64,000 bases of DNA from JAJDZL01 sp965221175. Lineage in GTDB: Bacteria > Pseudomonadota > Gammaproteobacteria > Arenicellales > JAJDZL01. Location: positions 372,001-436,000 of the forward strand of contig OZ244867.1 in NCBI GenBank assembly GCA_965221175.1, read 5' to 3'. Below are positions 63,816 through 64,000 of this stretch, piece by piece (the stretch's first letter is position 1; each line of letters begins with the position of its first letter). The position numbers were made by a program, and so were the translations under genes. Below the pieces are notes generated by a model. It was not told the DNA's origin. It searched no databases and saw nothing but the letters and a program-made list of their open reading frames with translations.

Positions 63816-64000
63816 ATGAAGCAGCATCTAAACCTAAATCTCTATCCCATTGATCGTCCGGACAGTGTGCCGTACGATGAATTGATTCGACGCTGCCAGC
63901 GTGACATTCGCCGCTTTGGCATGTTTAGTCTTACAGGCTTTGTACGACTCTCATCCATTGAGCAATGTGTTGCTGAATTGAAACCGCTAATTCAGACCAA
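63816..64000 (+). CDS. Partial gene, possible 2-oxoglutarate/Fe(II) oxygenase-like protein
   Basis: The frame opens with ATG 63816 and runs off the window: LNLNLYPIDRPDSVPYDELI, RRCQRDIRRFGMFSLTGFVR, LSSIEQCVAELKPLIQT. The Y-P-I-x-RPDS ... C-x-x-x-L-x-x-x-G-x-F-x-L-x-G-F-x-R opening resembles proteins annotated as 2OG-Fe(II) oxygenases or amino-acid halogenases of the BesD/HalD type. The metal-binding residues lie beyond the edge, so this is tentative. Confidence 0.45.
   Translation, partial: MKQHLNLNLYPIDRPDSVPYDELIRRCQRDIRRFGMFSLTGFVRLSSIEQCVAELKPLIQT

Noticed and set aside
1..64000. CRISPR array or prophage
   Set aside because: No regularly spaced repeats, cas genes or phage structural genes seen; the Gp49-like toxin is a common chromosomal gene.

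Overview
The window looks like a chromosomal segment of a gammaproteobacterium of roughly 45% GC, judged by eye. Support comes from gene order: nadK-recN-GNAT-bamE pointing away from hrcA-grpE-dnaK-dnaJ, a DinG/YoaA helicase overlapping tsaB, and a CorB-type protein divergent from ffh. The species cannot be named from the sequence. The mixture of housekeeping operons, identical insertion sequences and many decayed genes suggests a genome undergoing IS expansion and gene decay, for example in a host-associated or recently bottlenecked marine lineage (inference).

Layout. 0.7-2.4 kb: two polyamine-type ABC permeases without ATPase or binding protein. 2.8-3.1 kb: relic of an IS1380-type transposase. 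3.5-12.1 kb: a polar amino-acid-type ABC importer running straight into a complete heterotetrameric sarcosine oxidase operon (soxBDAG), followed by a PhnZ-like HD protein. 13-20.4 kb: RND pump, RodZ-like protein, two hotdog thioesterases, DinB protein, tRNA-Ala, an RND adaptor on the other strand and a small lipoprotein. 20.6-22.9 kb: IS copy 1. 23-25.5 kb: PIN/Phd toxin-antitoxin pair, DUF1330 protein, esterase, TPR protein. 26.2-28.7 kb: an outer-membrane barrel with a Tat-lipoprotein vanadium haloperoxidase. 29.4-34.6 kb: corrinoid protein, methyl-tetrahydrofolate methyltransferase, RACo-type corrinoid activator and D-aminoacylase-type amidohydrolase, facing a HyuA-like hydantoinase. 37-41 kb: AcuI-like reductase, HinT, alpha/beta hydrolase, luciferase-like monooxygenase. 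41.2-44.6 kb: bamE, GNAT, recN, nadK. 44.7-50 kb: an island of relics of defence, toxin-antitoxin and transposase genes with IS copy 2. 50.3-61.4 kb: hrcA-grpE-dnaK-dnaJ, yoaA-like, tsaB, corB-like, ffh and a small membrane protein. 61.9-64 kb: MNT/HEPN pair behind a truncated type I methylase, a potD relic and the start of an oxygenase-like gene.

How the genes may work together. The importer plus soxBDAG should take up a small N-methylated amino acid and turn sarcosine into glycine and 5,10-methylene-tetrahydrofolate. The corrinoid/methyltransferase/RACo set also delivers methyl groups to tetrahydrofolate, but no MttB-type substrate methyltransferase lies beside it. With the amidohydrolase and HyuA-like gene this suggests use of N-methylated or N-acylated nitrogen compounds, with the first enzyme encoded elsewhere (inference).

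The most unusual parts are the 5-kb relic island between nadK and hrcA, the incomplete corrinoid cluster with its neighbours, and the haloperoxidase/barrel pair. I saw no CRISPR array, prophage or rRNA.
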